From Hyphomicrobiales bacterium (GTDB lineage Bacteria > Pseudomonadota > Alphaproteobacteria > Rhizobiales > Rhizobiaceae): a DNA stretch of 64,000 bases. Under the pieces are notes generated by a model. It was not told the DNA's origin. It saw nothing but the letters and a program-made list of their open reading frames with translations, and made no database searches. Positions 1-7,878 of this stretch are shown one piece after another. The stretch lies in NCBI GenBank assembly GCA_900472785.1, contig UCJH01000032.1, positions 62,001-126,000 of the forward strand. Direction: 5' to 3'. Position 1 is the stretch's first letter. Every line of letters starts with the position of its first letter. The translations under genes and the position numbers were made by a program.

Positions 1-1958
1 AGAAGTCGCCATCCTTCGTCCAGGAAGATCATCGAGGGCGTGCCGTCGAGGATTTCCTGAATGCGGTGGAACATGTAGAGCAGCGCCGCCGACCGAGTGC
101 GCTTGTCGGAAAGGATCTCGGTCATGTCGAAGCCGATGACCGACCTGGAAAAATCGAGCTCGTCGCTCGAATTGTTGAAAAGCCAGCCCTTGTCGCCTGA
201 CGTCCATTCCTTCAAGCGATCAGCCAAGTCACCGATGCCCGAGCGCATGCGGCCCCGCAGAGCTTCGGCCAGCATATCGAGCCGCCGCTGCGATCGCTCA
301 AAATCGGTATAAATACTGTCCACGGCATCGGAGATGACTGCCATTTCCTCGGCGTTGAGCACGCGGTCCGACGGTGTGACGAGGTAGGAGACCAGCGTCT
401 TGCCGAAGCTTCGATTCGCTGGGGTATCCTCGAGTTGAAGCGGCGCGAAACCCGTTGGCTCGCCGGGAGACAGCCGCTCGTAGCGGCCGCCGATGGCGCG
501 CACGAAAATCTCGCCGCCACGGTCCTTGTCGATGAACACGCAGCGCGGCCGCGGCTCTACCCGCATGCCCTGAGCCAATAGGAAAGACAGGGCCACCGTC
601 TTGCCAGAGCCGGTCGGACCGATGACAGTAAAGTTTCCGACATCGTCTTCGTGGAAATTGAAGAAGTATGCAGTCTGGCTGGTTGTCTCGAGCAGCGAAA
701 TCGGTGTTCCCCAATGAACCTTCTGCGCTTGGCCGGAGGGAAAATTGTGGGCAGAGAACAGGCCAGCGAAGTTGACCGACGAAATCAGTCCCTGCCGTGC
801 CACATAGGCGAAATTCGACGGAAGTTGCGCCCACCAGGCCGCTTCCTGATTAAGATCCTCGCGTACGGCGACAACACCCATTCGGGCAAGTTCCGCCGTC
901 ACGTCAGCAACGGCCCGGTTCAGGCCGGGCAGTTCGCACGAAAGCACCGCGACGGTCATGTGATGCTTGCCGAACACCACCTCGCCGGACGCTAGCCGAT
1001 CGCGTGCCGTCTCGATATCGTCCTCAACCACCGTACCCCCATCGTCGGAATTGGAGATCTGCCGGCTTATCGTGGCGATCGCTTCGGTGACGGTGGTGCG
1101 ATCCTCCGGCGCGAAAGAATGTGTGACGATAAACTCGTAGGGCAGCCGAAGGAGTCCGTCGAGCTGACCAGGCGTCGTCATCGGCGGATATTCCTTGATC
1201 GACACCATGGCAGCTACCTTCGAGGTCGCCCCATCCGCCGCCCAGATCTCGGTCGCCTTGCGACCAAAAAGGATACGGCCGGTCCCGACATAATCGGCGA
1301 GCGACATCCGAGGCAACGGCATTGCCCGCTCGTCACCGGCTGCCAGGATCTTGGCGAAGAACTCAGCCGGTTCGGAAAAGATGCCGCCTTCGCGGGTGAC
1401 GCAGGACAGCACTTCCGGACGATAGGTCCGGAAGTCGCCGACGATCCCCGACACCATGTCTTTGAGATCGCGGAGCACCTCACCCCTCGCCTCGATCTCG
1501 TTGTCGGCCATGCGGAAGACGTCGAACATCCGATCGACCTTGCCCGCCCTGCCCGTCATCGGGCGCCGGATCACGGTCAGATAGAGTTCGTTGACGAACA
1601 TCGTCCGGTGTGTGAGGCCCTCCATGTAACGGGCGTTCAGTTCATCGGCGAAGGCGTTCTCGAATTCGCCCTCGATGTGGGGCGCGATCTGCCGGCGGAT
1701 GATCGTGGCGTAAAGTGCAAAGCGTGAGGAACCGAGCGCCCGGACCGTCATATTGCGGTTGGCGAGACGCGCGTTGATCTCGGCCTGATCCATGGTCTGG
1801 TAAGGCAGTCCGGAGAGCCGGATCACCTGCAGGAGCATACCCGTCTTGGTGACGATGGTTTCCTCGTCGACGTGCCGCAGATAGGGCACGTGCGTGCTGA
1901 TACCCATTTCTCGTGCGCGTTCGCGGCCATACTTGAGATCGTGATTGACGATGTTCAC
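1..1958 (-). CDS. virB4: VirB4-family type IV secretion ATPase, C-terminus cut by window edge
   Basis: VirB4 ATPases energise pilus assembly and substrate passage at the inner membrane. The minus strand is open from a GTG at 1958 to the window start (about 652 codons). The translation has Walker A GPTGSGKT near residue 440 and the Walker B-like stretch MIFLDEGW at the very end of the visible part, so only the C-terminal portion is missing. The GTG overlaps the virB3 stop in the sequence GTGA, which implies translational coupling. Gene order virB1-B2-B3-B4 matches VirB/AvhB/Trb-type conjugation systems. The N-terminus (MNIVNHDLKYGRERAREMG) looks more like plasmid-transfer VirB4 proteins than the Ti T-DNA one; that subtype call is inference. 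Confidence 0.93.
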   Translation of the reverse strand, partial: MNIVNHDLKYGRERAREMGISTHVPYLRHVDEETIVTKTGMLLQVIRLSGLPYQTMDQAEINARLANRNMTVRALGSSRFALYATIIRRQIAPHIEGEFENAFADELNARYMEGLTHRTMFVNELYLTVIRRPMTGRAGKVDRMFDVFRMADNEIEARGEVLRDLKDMVSGIVGDFRTYRPEVLSCVTREGGIFSEPAEFFAKILAAGDERAMPLPRMSLADYVGTGRILFGRKATEIWAADGATSKVAAMVSIKEYPPMTTPGQLDGLLRLPYEFIVTHSFAPEDRTTVTEAIATISRQISNSDDGGTVVEDDIETARDRLASGEVVFGKHHMTVAVLSCELPGLNRAVADVTAELARMGVVAVREDLNQEAAWWAQLPSNFAYVARQGLISSVNFAGLFSAHNFPSGQAQKVHWGTPISLLETTSQTAYFFNFHEDDVGNFTVIGPTGSGKTVALSFLLAQGMRVEPRPRCVFIDKDRGGEIFVRAIGGRYERLSPGEPTGFAPLQLEDTPANRSFGKTLVSYLVTPSDRVLNAEEMAVISDAVDSIYTDFERSQRRLDMLAEALRGRMRSGIGDLADRLKEWTSGDKGWLFNNSSDELDFSRSVIGFDMTEILSDKRTRSAALLYMFHRIQEILDGTPSMIFLDEGWRL

Positions 1959-2245
1959 GGGCTGTAGCTCCCGGCTTTCCAGAACCGCCTGTTGCGGATC
2001 GCCCGGCGCATCGACAGGAACACCTGGGCCACGCGAACGATATGAACGTCGCGCTGGCACAGGTAGAGGCCTATGAAATGGATGGGCAGGACGATCAGCG
2101 GTGCCAGGAAGTTCGAGGTTGCGATGAAAAGGACGATCCCGAACAGGCCGTTCACCACGAAGACGATGATATCGACACCGAAATACATTGGTGGCCGGGT
2201 CAGCGGCAGGATGAGCGGCTCGATGTCGGGAGCATCGTCATGCAT
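1955..2245 (-). CDS. virB3: VirB3-family type IV secretion protein
   Basis: This is a 96-aa inner-membrane protein. Residues about 20-65 hold two closely spaced hydrophobic segments, preceded by the proline-rich entry PLTRPPMYFG that is typical of VirB3. The basic C-terminus (RRAIRNRRFW) fits a cytoplasmic tail. VirB3 works with VirB4 in pilus biogenesis. The ATG at 2245 lies one base after the virB2 stop and its own stop overlaps the virB4 GTG, so the genes are co-translated. Size and position both match the family, and no other family fits as well. Confidence 0.9.
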   Translation of the reverse strand: MHDDAPDIEPLILPLTRPPMYFGVDIIVFVVNGLFGIVLFIATSNFLAPLIVLPIHFIGLYLCQRDVHIVRVAQVFLSMRRAIRNRRFWKAGSYSP

Positions 2246-2246
2246 G

Positions 2247-2570
2247 TCAGACGCCCGCCGAAGACTTCATGGCATCGACCAATTCGGCGGCGCCGAAAAT
2301 GATCGCAATGCCGATCACAATCGAAATCGCTCCCTGCCAGGCCATGCGACCGGTCAGGAAAAGGAAGCCGAGGAAGCAGACGGCAATGATCGCAAGCGAA
2401 CGCGCCACATTGCCCTGCAAAACACCGACGAACCATTCGAGGATGCCTTCCACTGGAGCAGCCGACTGTGCATAGGCAAGATCGGGGATGAGAGCCGAGC
2501 TTACAACGGCTAGCGCCACCCAGACGGCGGCTTTCCGGTGCGTACGCAATTGGGTCGAGGAGATTGTCAT
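2247..2570 (-). CDS. virB2: VirB2-family major pilin
   Basis: This 107-aa precursor has a long signal peptide ending near AYAQSAAP (cleavage expected around residue 34). Two hydrophobic helices follow, separated by a short polar loop (TGRMAWQG). That is the architecture of VirB2 pilin, which is inserted in the inner membrane and assembled into the conjugative pilus. It sits between virB1 and virB3 in the normal order. Pilin sequences diverge quickly, so the call rests on size, topology and position rather than on conserved catalytic residues. Confidence 0.88.
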   Translation of the reverse strand: MTISSTQLRTHRKAAVWVALAVVSSALIPDLAYAQSAAPVEGILEWFVGVLQGNVARSLAIIAVCFLGFLFLTGRMAWQGAISIVIGIAIIFGAAELVDAMKSSAGV

Positions 2571-2612
2571 TTCATTATCCTTGGTGGTTGGGGACTGTCA
2601 GGAGCGGGTCAG

Positions 2613-3173
2613 CTATTCGGCAGCCCAGACATGTTCATCACGCCAGGGCGACGCCGCGAGCGCCGCTGTTTCTTTTTCCGGGGGGCCCCCGGGATGCCGC
2701 TTTACTTCTGCAGACGATGCCTTCGCGTGCAGTTTCCAGCGGTTCATCACCTTGACGATGTATTGAGCGGTCTCGTTGAACTCGGGAATACCACCCTTTT
2801 GATAGACCCTCTCCGGTCCGGCATTGTAGGCGGCGAGCATCAGCAGCGGATCGTCGAACTCGGTGTAGAGTTTCTTTAGATAGCGAATGCCGGCGCGGAT
2901 ATTGGACTGAGGCTCGCAGCGGTCCGTCACACCATAGTCGGCGGCTGTCCCCGGCATCAGTTGCATGATCCCCAATGCCCCCGCGTCCGATATCTGATGC
3001 TTTCCGCCAGCACTCTCGACATCAACCACTGCGAGCGCGAGTGCGGGGTCCAAATCCTCGTCGGCGGCAATGGTCCTGACCATCGCTTGGACGAGTTTTG
3101 CGTCGACCGCATCACACGCAAGCGCCGCTGCAGGCGAGCTGATTAATGCAAGCAGAAGGATGGTGGTTTTCAA
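2613..3173 (-). CDS. virB1: VirB1-family lytic transglycosylase
   Basis: This 186-aa exported protein belongs to the SLT/lysozyme-like transglycosylase family and would locally open peptidoglycan for the transfer apparatus. A signal peptide (residues 1-19, ending ALAC) is followed by the catalytic glutamate in DVESAGG, then GALGIMQLMPGTA and AAYNAGP, all hallmarks of the fold. The tail after about residue 145 is proline- and lysine-rich, as in VirB1 proteins with a processed C-terminus. Translation appears to start at a TTG (3173) after a GGGCTGAGA stretch, since there is no in-frame ATG before residue 31. It is the first gene of the virB operon, downstream of the AT-rich motif at 3201. Confidence 0.92.
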   Translation of the reverse strand: MKTTILLLALISSPAAALACDAVDAKLVQAMVRTIAADEDLDPALALAVVDVESAGGKHQISDAGALGIMQLMPGTAADYGVTDRCEPQSNIRAGIRYLKKLYTEFDDPLLMLAAYNAGPERVYQKGGIPEFNETAQYIVKVMNRWKLHAKASSAEVKRHPGGPPEKETAALAASPWRDEHVWAAE

Positions 3174-3200
3174 ATCTCAGCCCCATTGCAACGACGCATA

Positions 3201-3216
3201 ATTAATTATAATTAAT
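3201..3216. promoter_or_regulatory. AT-rich operator-like motif, site 1 (virB promoter)
   Basis: The sequence ATTAATTATAATTAAT differs at one of 16 positions from the motif at 6977. It sits between the divergent virB1 (start 3173) and the exported SNase-like gene at 3262, so it could control both. It is one of six related sites found only near transfer-related promoters. Operator function is inferred. Confidence 0.55.
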
Positions 3217-3261
3217 TTGTCAAACAAGACAATGTCAATCATGAATTCGGAGAAATTGTTA

Positions 3262-3882
3262 ATGCGTAGACAACTTATCAGTTGCGTAAGTCTGATGGTG
3301 GGCCTCGCGGCGACGTCATTCTCCGTCGCCGCAGATGAAGCCTATAGAGCCTATTCCGAACCTGCCGCGACCTATCTTCGTCAGTTCGCCAAAAAGAGCG
3401 GCAGAGTGTTCGTACTGGAGCGCTTTGACAGCGACGGGCGTCTGGTCGACCGAACTGTCGACGAAATTCAGGGGGACGTTTTGATCGACAGTGCTACCGA
3501 TCGAACGATTGCTGGGCGAAAGATCCGTCTGCGCGGTCTGGAAGCATGCCCAACCGAGAAGGTGATCTACAACAGGATGCAGACCTGGTCGTGTCAGGAT
3601 GCAGCAAAAGATTACGCGGGTACCATCTATAATCATCGTGCAAGCGTAGTGCTTTGCAAGACGCTGCTCCTGTCCAACCAAGCCGAAGGAACGATACCGG
3701 CGTCTTGCTTCATTTTGGTGGGAGGAGACGGGGAGCCGTTTCGCACCGTCTACGATGACGACAGCATGGTTTTCCTCGGTATCGCCAGCATCGGACGCAC
3801 GGCCGACGGCCAATCCCGAAGGCTTGATCTCGAGGGAACGCAGGCGCTTTCACAGTCGATGGGTTTCCAAAATGCGGATTGA
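3262..3882 (+). CDS. exported SNase-like protein with degenerate active site
   Basis: This protein has 206 aa from the ATG at 3262, chosen because GGAGA lies 9 bases upstream and a signal peptide (RRQLISCVSLMVGLAATSFSVAA) follows directly. The stretch AGRKIRLRGLEACPTEK resembles the staphylococcal-nuclease core 'IRLxGIDAPE', but the DAPE position reads EACP, so the usual catalytic acid pattern is not preserved. Further cysteines downstream (SCQD, LCK, ASCF) suggest disulfides in the periplasm. It lies divergent from virB1 across a shared AT-rich motif and overlaps a similar gene. A structural or accessory role in transfer is inference; nuclease activity looks unlikely. Confidence 0.6.
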   Translation: MRRQLISCVSLMVGLAATSFSVAADEAYRAYSEPAATYLRQFAKKSGRVFVLERFDSDGRLVDRTVDEIQGDVLIDSATDRTIAGRKIRLRGLEACPTEKVIYNRMQTWSCQDAAKDYAGTIYNHRASVVLCKTLLLSNQAEGTIPASCFILVGGDGEPFRTVYDDDSMVFLGIASIGRTADGQSRRLDLEGTQALSQSMGFQNAD

Positions 3883-4381
3883 TCTGGTTGGATTGTTCCT
3901 TGTTCTGACGATTGCTGTCGCGAATGCACAGCAAAAAGCCGTCTCATTTTCTTCGGGGGTTCGTTTCGAAACCGGCGACACTTGGACGTATAACGGTGAG
4001 AAATACAGGCTTTTCGGGGTGCAGGCCTGTATCAGGGGAACAGTTTACCGGTCGTCAGATGGACAGGAGGCAGACTGTGGTATGCGGTCCATTGCGTCGC
4101 TAGCGGCGCTGTTCGCCACCGACACGGTAGTGTGCCAGCCTATTCAGGCGACCCCAGTCGCCGGCGCAACGCTCGTCGTTTGCGCGGCTGAAATCGAAGG
4201 CGTTGCCGTCGACGTTGGTACGGCTCTTATCTCTTCCGGAGCGGCATTCGCGGCGACTTTGCCTTCCGGTCTTCCGGCGAGCGCAGCCTACGCGGTCGCC
4301 GAGACAACTGCCAAAGAAGGCCGCAGCGGCCTCTGGGCGGGCCATTTCGAGCACCCGGTAGGCCTGCTCCGAGGTCGTTGA
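3872..4381 (+). CDS. second exported SNase-like protein, probably inactive
   Basis: This 169-aa protein starts at the ATG at 3872, 11 bases inside the preceding gene, so the two are translationally coupled. A signal peptide (LVGLFLVLTIAVANA) is followed by GDTWTYNGEKYRLFGVQACIRG. That aligns with the SNase pattern GDT...RLxGVDAPE, but the acidic residues are replaced by QAC. A tail motif (AKEGRSGLWAGHFEHP) is typical of SNase-like proteins, where it reads 'A+..+.GLW'. A second CG pair (ADCG) may form a disulfide with QAC. Together with its neighbour it forms a tandem of cysteine-substituted SNase folds. The function is unknown; export to the periplasm is the firmest inference. Confidence 0.65.
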   Translation: MRIDLVGLFLVLTIAVANAQQKAVSFSSGVRFETGDTWTYNGEKYRLFGVQACIRGTVYRSSDGQEADCGMRSIASLAALFATDTVVCQPIQATPVAGATLVVCAAEIEGVAVDVGTALISSGAAFAATLPSGLPASAAYAVAETTAKEGRSGLWAGHFEHPVGLLRGR

Positions 4382-4588
4382 TCATAGCTGAAACAGATCA
4401 ACGTCGAGGGCTTCCGAGATGGCCGCGATCTCGCGGACCGTCAGGTCTTGCCATTCGCCGCTTTGAAGAAGCTCCAGTCTGTCTTCTCCTATGCCTGTTT
4501 GTACCGCAAAATCTTGAGGGTCTTTTCCGCTCCGTTGGAATTCTTCCGCAAGGATCTGCACGAGATCGGCGGCACTCTCAATGGCCAT
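4382..4588 (-). CDS. small protein with HTH-like fold, unknown function
   Basis: This is a 68-aa acidic protein from an ATG at 4588 (GAAAGG about 9 bases upstream; an alternative ATG lies three codons earlier). The middle (FAVQTGIGEDRLELLQSGEWQDLTVREIAAISEAL) reads like a helix-turn-helix of the XRE/Cro type: helix, turn with a glycine, then a second helix and the 'L.V.EI..ISEAL' tail. It ends one base from the convergent SNase-like gene. A small transcriptional regulator is plausible, but no family was recognised firmly. Confidence 0.5.
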   Translation of the reverse strand: MAIESAADLVQILAEEFQRSGKDPQDFAVQTGIGEDRLELLQSGEWQDLTVREIAAISEALDVDLFQL

Positions 4589-4793
4589 ACGCGGCATCCT
4601 TTCATCCCACCCCATCTGCCGACGGCGCTGAGAGTGGTGCGTTTCGCAAGTTCCCTTTACGCTCTCGACTGACGTTAAGGAGATGAACGAACGGGAGGTC
4701 AGAAGACTGCATCCAACCTAAAATCGCACACAACCTGTACACGAGCGAAAAGCGGCTTTTTCGGGGCAGACCGCGATTATGTTTGTTCCACTC

Positions 4794-4809
4794 AAAAAAT
4801 ATAATAAAT
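4794..4809. promoter_or_regulatory. AT-rich operator-like motif, site 2
   Basis: AAAAAATATAATAAAT matches the 6977 site at 13 of 16 positions. It lies in the 444-base gap between the small minus-strand gene (start 4588) and the winged-helix gene at 5033. Its target is unclear, because it is about 200 bases from either start. Confidence 0.4.
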
Positions 4810-4860
4810 CTTATGACTCGCAATATCGGCTAATTCAGCACGGGGGAACCCATGCCCTAG

Positions 4861-4891
4861 AAAAAATAAACCCGCCTCCAGGGAGACGGGT
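4861..4891 (-). terminator. intrinsic terminator on the minus strand
   Basis: The arms ACCCG-c-CTCC and GGAG-a-CGGGT (4870-4891) form a hairpin. Read on the minus strand it is followed by TTTATTTTTT (4870-4861), a textbook rho-independent terminator. No minus-strand coding gene lies upstream within 1.2 kb, which points to a short non-coding transcript. Confidence 0.6.
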
Positions 4892-4915
4892 CGAGTGACA
4901 CGCAAACAGGTGCGC
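4863..4915 (-). ncRNA. candidate ~50-nt small RNA
   Basis: The minus strand has a -10-like TATAAG (4926-4921) about 50 bases before the intrinsic terminator at 4861-4891, with a weak CAATGT at -35 spacing. The resulting RNA would be about 50 nt and consist mostly of the terminator stem-loop, like plasmid counter-transcribed RNAs. It lies about 120 bases upstream of the divergently oriented winged-helix gene at 5033. There is no direct evidence of transcription. Confidence 0.35.
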
Positions 4916-5032
4916 GAAATCTTATAGCCAATAATTTTCTCGCACATTGACGATCCCGCTGCAAGCCTTACTTGCCACGGATACGTGTGTTTTTTGCCCC
5001 GTTCTCTCCCCTGCTATCAGATAGGAGAGAAT

Positions 5033-5806
5033 ATGATAACGTCCCAAAACAACTATGGGCCGAACCTATTGTCGCGCCTGCTAGACGCCAGTTCAGTGCA
5101 GCAAATCGAGGCTTACGCAAAGGCCGCCTGGATCCTCAATGGAGAGGGATTGATCGCTGACGCCGATATGGATTATCTGGCGCCGGTAATTGAGCACCGG
5201 CGCAACATGAAATGTTCCTCGAATTGCAGTTACCGCCGAAACGCCGGCAAATCGTGGAATCATCCGCGGCCCGTGATTGCGCCAGCGAGGCGCGCAGGTG
5301 CGCTCTTGCAGAGGCGGAGGTTGGCAAAGGACTGCGTCATGCCAACGTCTCTCGTACAGAATTTTACGACCGGCAAGCTCGCTGTGCTCGCCGTCATCGC
5401 TTATGCAGTGATCGATAGAGGATACTCCGACCTGTCTCTCTCTGAGATCGCCGTGCGCGCCGGCGTGGGCTGCACGACCGCCCGCTATGCGATACGCGAA
5501 GCGGTGCGCTTAGGCCTGCTAAGCGTTCAGGAAAATCGACACAATGAAACCTGGAGCCGGCCCAACACAATTCGTATCATATGCAGACGTTGGCTGCGCT
5601 GGCTGGCTGGCCATCTTCGATCGAAAACGAGGGACACATCGGAAGCGGCCAAGGTTACGCCGAACCCCCTCAGAAATGTGATCCCTACAACAGAGACCAA
5701 AAGATTCAATATGACTCGCGATAGGGTCATCATACCGGACGATGGCGCACTTCTTTCCAGGATCGGCGTTGGATCAACGTCCGGGCGAAGTTGGAGCAGG
5801 CCTTGA
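5033..5806 (+). CDS. winged-helix DNA-binding protein, possible transfer regulator
   Basis: This 257-aa protein starts at the ATG at 5033, preceded by AGGAGAGA. A winged-helix/MarR-GntR-like segment lies at about residues 115-165 (LAVLAVIAYAVIDRG, then SLSEIAVRAGVGCTTARYAI, then REAVRLGLLSVQE): 'growth under all conditions, helix, recognition helix, strand'. The region before it is rich in arginine and cysteine, and the C-terminus is basic and low in predicted structure. Rhizobial conjugative plasmids with a virB operon often carry a winged-helix repressor of transfer (RctA) near virB. Position and fold fit that role, but I cannot confirm homology. A plasmid replication-type winged-helix protein is an alternative. 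Confidence 0.55.
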   Translation: MITSQNNYGPNLLSRLLDASSVQQIEAYAKAAWILNGEGLIADADMDYLAPVIEHRRNMKCSSNCSYRRNAGKSWNHPRPVIAPARRAGALLQRRRLAKDCVMPTSLVQNFTTGKLAVLAVIAYAVIDRGYSDLSLSEIAVRAGVGCTTARYAIREAVRLGLLSVQENRHNETWSRPNTIRIICRRWLRWLAGHLRSKTRDTSEAAKVTPNPLRNVIPTTETKRFNMTRDRVIIPDDGALLSRIGVGSTSGRSWSRP

Positions 5807-5915
5807 TCGGCACTGATTCCGAGGTCAGGAAACCAACCGGACGGCGCGAGAGGCCGTAGGCGTGCCATCAGCCGCAGGCAAACTTGCAAGCCTATTTTAA
5901 GTCCGAGGGCCCCTG

Positions 5916-6032
5916 ATGAACTACGATTGGACCGGCATACGGACGAAGCGCGTTAGAGTGATGAAGTCCATCGTCATCGCTGCGTTGCTTGTGGTCCTCT
6001 GCCTGATCCCCTGGCTTGCGCTCACAATCTGA
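5916..6032 (+). CDS. small single-pass membrane protein
   Basis: This is a 38-codon reading frame (MNYDWTGIRTKRVRVMKS followed by one 19-residue hydrophobic segment and a stop). The basic stretch before the membrane segment predicts a cytoplasmic N-terminus. It is short, and the upstream ribosome site (GAGGG) is poor. Such tiny membrane proteins are often missed. The function is unknown. Confidence 0.35.
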   Translation: MNYDWTGIRTKRVRVMKSIVIAALLVVLCLIPWLALTI

Positions 6033-6161
6033 TGGCCGCATGGCGACGGGCGATATCGGTTCTCGGTCGGGGAGGACCACTTTTCTCATCGACGCTGGCA
6101 ATGTCCGCCAACCCTTGTCGCAAGCGGCGAACCTCCTACCGGCTCGCCCAACGGGTCGCGT

Positions 6162-6617
6162 CTATAGCCCTGGGCTACATGCAAGCGGCCTCAATTCCTG
6201 CACGACTACGCCAGCTTTCGGGGACACTATCGCGCCGATCCAATTGTTTGAAAAAGTCGCTGCTCCATCGACGGGTGTAAGCCACAGGACGTCGTTATTG
6301 CTGAGTTCAACCTTCACCTCATCGGAAATCGGACTGCCCGCAACGGTTTGCACGTAATGGCGCTTGATCGAGTGGCTGCTACCGGCTTCATCAGTAACTA
6401 AGTTTTCGGGGTAGTCGAGCTTGATCAAGCCTTCTTTCCGCTCCGCGACGCAGTCAAGCGATCGTTCGCAAACCACCACCGACGTGAAACGACAAGTCCA
6501 TTTCAAATCGGTCTTCCACATCGGGTTGTCTGCGGCAACGGCGGCGGTGCTCGCAATGCATGCCGCGAGGGGCGCCAGACGGTATTTTAGCAAAGTTTCT
6601 ACTCCTGCCCGGTTCAT
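6162..6617 (-). CDS. exported protein of unknown function
   Basis: This 151-aa protein has a signal peptide (RLAPLAACIASTAAVAA) and a mature part with four cysteines, two of them in TCRFTSVVVCERSLDC, consistent with disulfides in the periplasm. The pattern of alternating beta-strand-like stretches (EVKVELSNNDVLWLTPVDG) suggests a small beta-rich domain. The AT-rich motif at 6644 lies 27 bases upstream of its ATG, so it is probably controlled with the transfer genes. No family was recognised. Confidence 0.6.
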   Translation of the reverse strand: MNRAGVETLLKYRLAPLAACIASTAAVAADNPMWKTDLKWTCRFTSVVVCERSLDCVAERKEGLIKLDYPENLVTDEAGSSHSIKRHYVQTVAGSPISDEVKVELSNNDVLWLTPVDGAATFSNNWIGAIVSPKAGVVVQELRPLACSPGL

Positions 6618-6643
6618 GCATCGGCTAGCATGGCAGTGAGCAA

Positions 6644-6659
6644 ATTAAATATAGTTACC
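6644..6659. promoter_or_regulatory. AT-rich operator-like motif, site 3
   Basis: ATTAAATATAGTTACC matches the 6977 site at 13 of 16 positions. It lies just upstream of the exported protein starting at 6617 on the minus strand. Confidence 0.5.
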
Positions 6660-6694
6660 GGTTGCCGCAAGACCCCGAGCGTCTTTGAGTGGAC

Positions 6695-6973
6695 CTACTT
6701 CCCAGGCTTTTCATCGCCGGTCCTTTGACCGAGCATCAATTCCTGCAGGGGGATCTTGAGGTTGGTGCTGATGCGGGTGATGACCTGCAGTGACGGATTG
6801 GCCGAGCCGTCGAGGATCTGCAGATAATAAGGCGACGTCATTTCACAGAGGTGAGCCAATTCCTTCTTGTTCAGGCCACGCTTCTCGCGCTCGCGTTCCA
6901 TCACTTGCGCCATGTTGCGCAGGATCATCGTCCCCAGATCGGTATCGGTCTTCTTTCGCTTGATCGTTGCCAT
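6695..6973 (-). CDS. XRE-family transcriptional regulator
   Basis: This 92-aa protein carries a Cro/C1-type helix-turn-helix at about residues 28-80 (GLNKKELAHLCEMTSPYYLQILDGSANPSLQVITRISTNLKIPLQELM). A lysine-rich N-terminus (MATIKRKKTD) precedes it. Its ATG at 6973 abuts the AT-rich palindrome at 6977-6992, which it shares with the divergent gene at 7024. Autoregulation at that site is likely, and the protein is a candidate for the factor that reads all six copies of the motif. The HTH call is firm; the target assignment is inference. Confidence 0.85.
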   Translation of the reverse strand: MATIKRKKTDTDLGTMILRNMAQVMEREREKRGLNKKELAHLCEMTSPYYLQILDGSANPSLQVITRISTNLKIPLQELMLGQRTGDEKPGK

Positions 6974-6976
6974 CGG

Positions 6977-6992
6977 ATTAAATATAATTAAT
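6977..6992. promoter_or_regulatory. AT-rich operator-like motif, site 4 (reference copy)
   Basis: ATTAAATATAATTAAT is close to a palindrome. It lies immediately before the XRE gene start (6973, minus) and 32 bases before the gene at 7024 (plus), the best-placed of the six copies for autoregulation. Confidence 0.6.
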
Positions 6993-7023
6993 TCTGTGCT
7001 GGAGTGATATGAGAGGTTAGCCG

Positions 7024-7527
7024 ATGTTTGTAAAAGTCATGCAAATCGCCGTCGGAGTGCTTTTGACAGCCGCAGGATTTGCAAGTCCAGTCAGTGCAGA
7101 CGAATGGGGGTGCGAAGTGCTGCTGTGCGCCTCTTCTTCCAACCCTTCCTGGAGGGGGGTTCCTTCCTGCCACCCGCCGATGACCCGATTGATCTCGGCG
7201 ATGAAAAAACCCGATTTTAAATGGCCGATATGCGAGGAAGCCGGAACGGGATCGCCGGGTCATGAACGATACGAGGAATGCCCGGCTGGCTATCAAGTCG
7301 GAAGCAGCCAGGACCGTCACGGCTTCGCCGGAGGGCGCGACCTTTGCATAAAGACAGTCGATATGTGCCAGGGCAATGTGCACGGTCGCTATAACTCTGA
7401 TCGACAGCAAGGCTGCATACAAACGATCTCCATTCCGCGGCCGCTCAGGTCGGAGCCATATTACTTTGACATCAAGAACGACACCTCAGGACAAACCGAG
7501 CGGCACTGGTTCGAGTTGCACAAATAA
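7024..7527 (+). CDS. exported cysteine-rich protein of unknown function
   Basis: This 167-aa protein has a clean signal peptide (VMQIAVGVLLTAAGFASPVSA) and eight cysteines in the mature part, including CEVLLC, SCHPP, CEEA, CPAG and CIKTVDMC. The paired spacing suggests four disulfides. A protein of this design commonly accompanies virB-type transfer genes on rhizobial plasmids (from memory, not checked). It is transcribed away from the XRE gene across the shared AT-rich motif and precedes ssb by 33 bases. A periplasmic accessory role in conjugation is inference. Confidence 0.65.
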   Translation: MFVKVMQIAVGVLLTAAGFASPVSADEWGCEVLLCASSSNPSWRGVPSCHPPMTRLISAMKKPDFKWPICEEAGTGSPGHERYEECPAGYQVGSSQDRHGFAGGRDLCIKTVDMCQGNVHGRYNSDRQQGCIQTISIPRPLRSEPYYFDIKNDTSGQTERHWFELHK

Positions 7528-7560
7528 ATGGTTTTGATCGGTTAAGAAAGGCTTAAATCT

Positions 7561-7878
7561 ATGCGGAGTGTTAATCGCCTCACCCTGCTCGGTCATGTCG
7601 GCCAGGTCGTGCAGCTCAAAAAGGTGCTTAAAGTAAACATCGCCACCAATCGAGACTGGCAGAGCGACGGAGAAAAGAAGACTGCCACGGACTGGGTACA
7701 GGTCACGATCCTCGACAAGAAGCAGGCGGAGTGGATCGAGGAGAATGTCGGTCAGGGAGATCTCGTCTATGTCGAATCCAGGGTGGCGAACTCGAGCTTC
7801 GAGCGCGATGGGGAACAGGTCTATGCTACGGACGTCATTGCCCAGCTCTTCAATCTTGTCTCTAAGAAAGCGCCCTGA
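7561..7878 (+). CDS. ssb: single-stranded DNA-binding protein, short form
   Basis: This 105-aa OB-fold protein begins SVNRLTLLGHVGQVVQLKK and continues with NRDWQSDGEKKTATDWVQVTI, GDLVYVESRVAN and GEQVYATDVIAQ. These correspond to the strands of bacterial SSB. It would coat single-stranded plasmid DNA, for example during transfer. It lacks the glycine-rich linker and acidic DDDIPF-type tail through which chromosomal SSB recruits partners, so it is a plasmid-type short form. The following SNase gene overlaps its 3' end in another frame. Confidence 0.88.
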   Translation: MRSVNRLTLLGHVGQVVQLKKVLKVNIATNRDWQSDGEKKTATDWVQVTILDKKQAEWIEENVGQGDLVYVESRVANSSFERDGEQVYATDVIAQLFNLVSKKAP

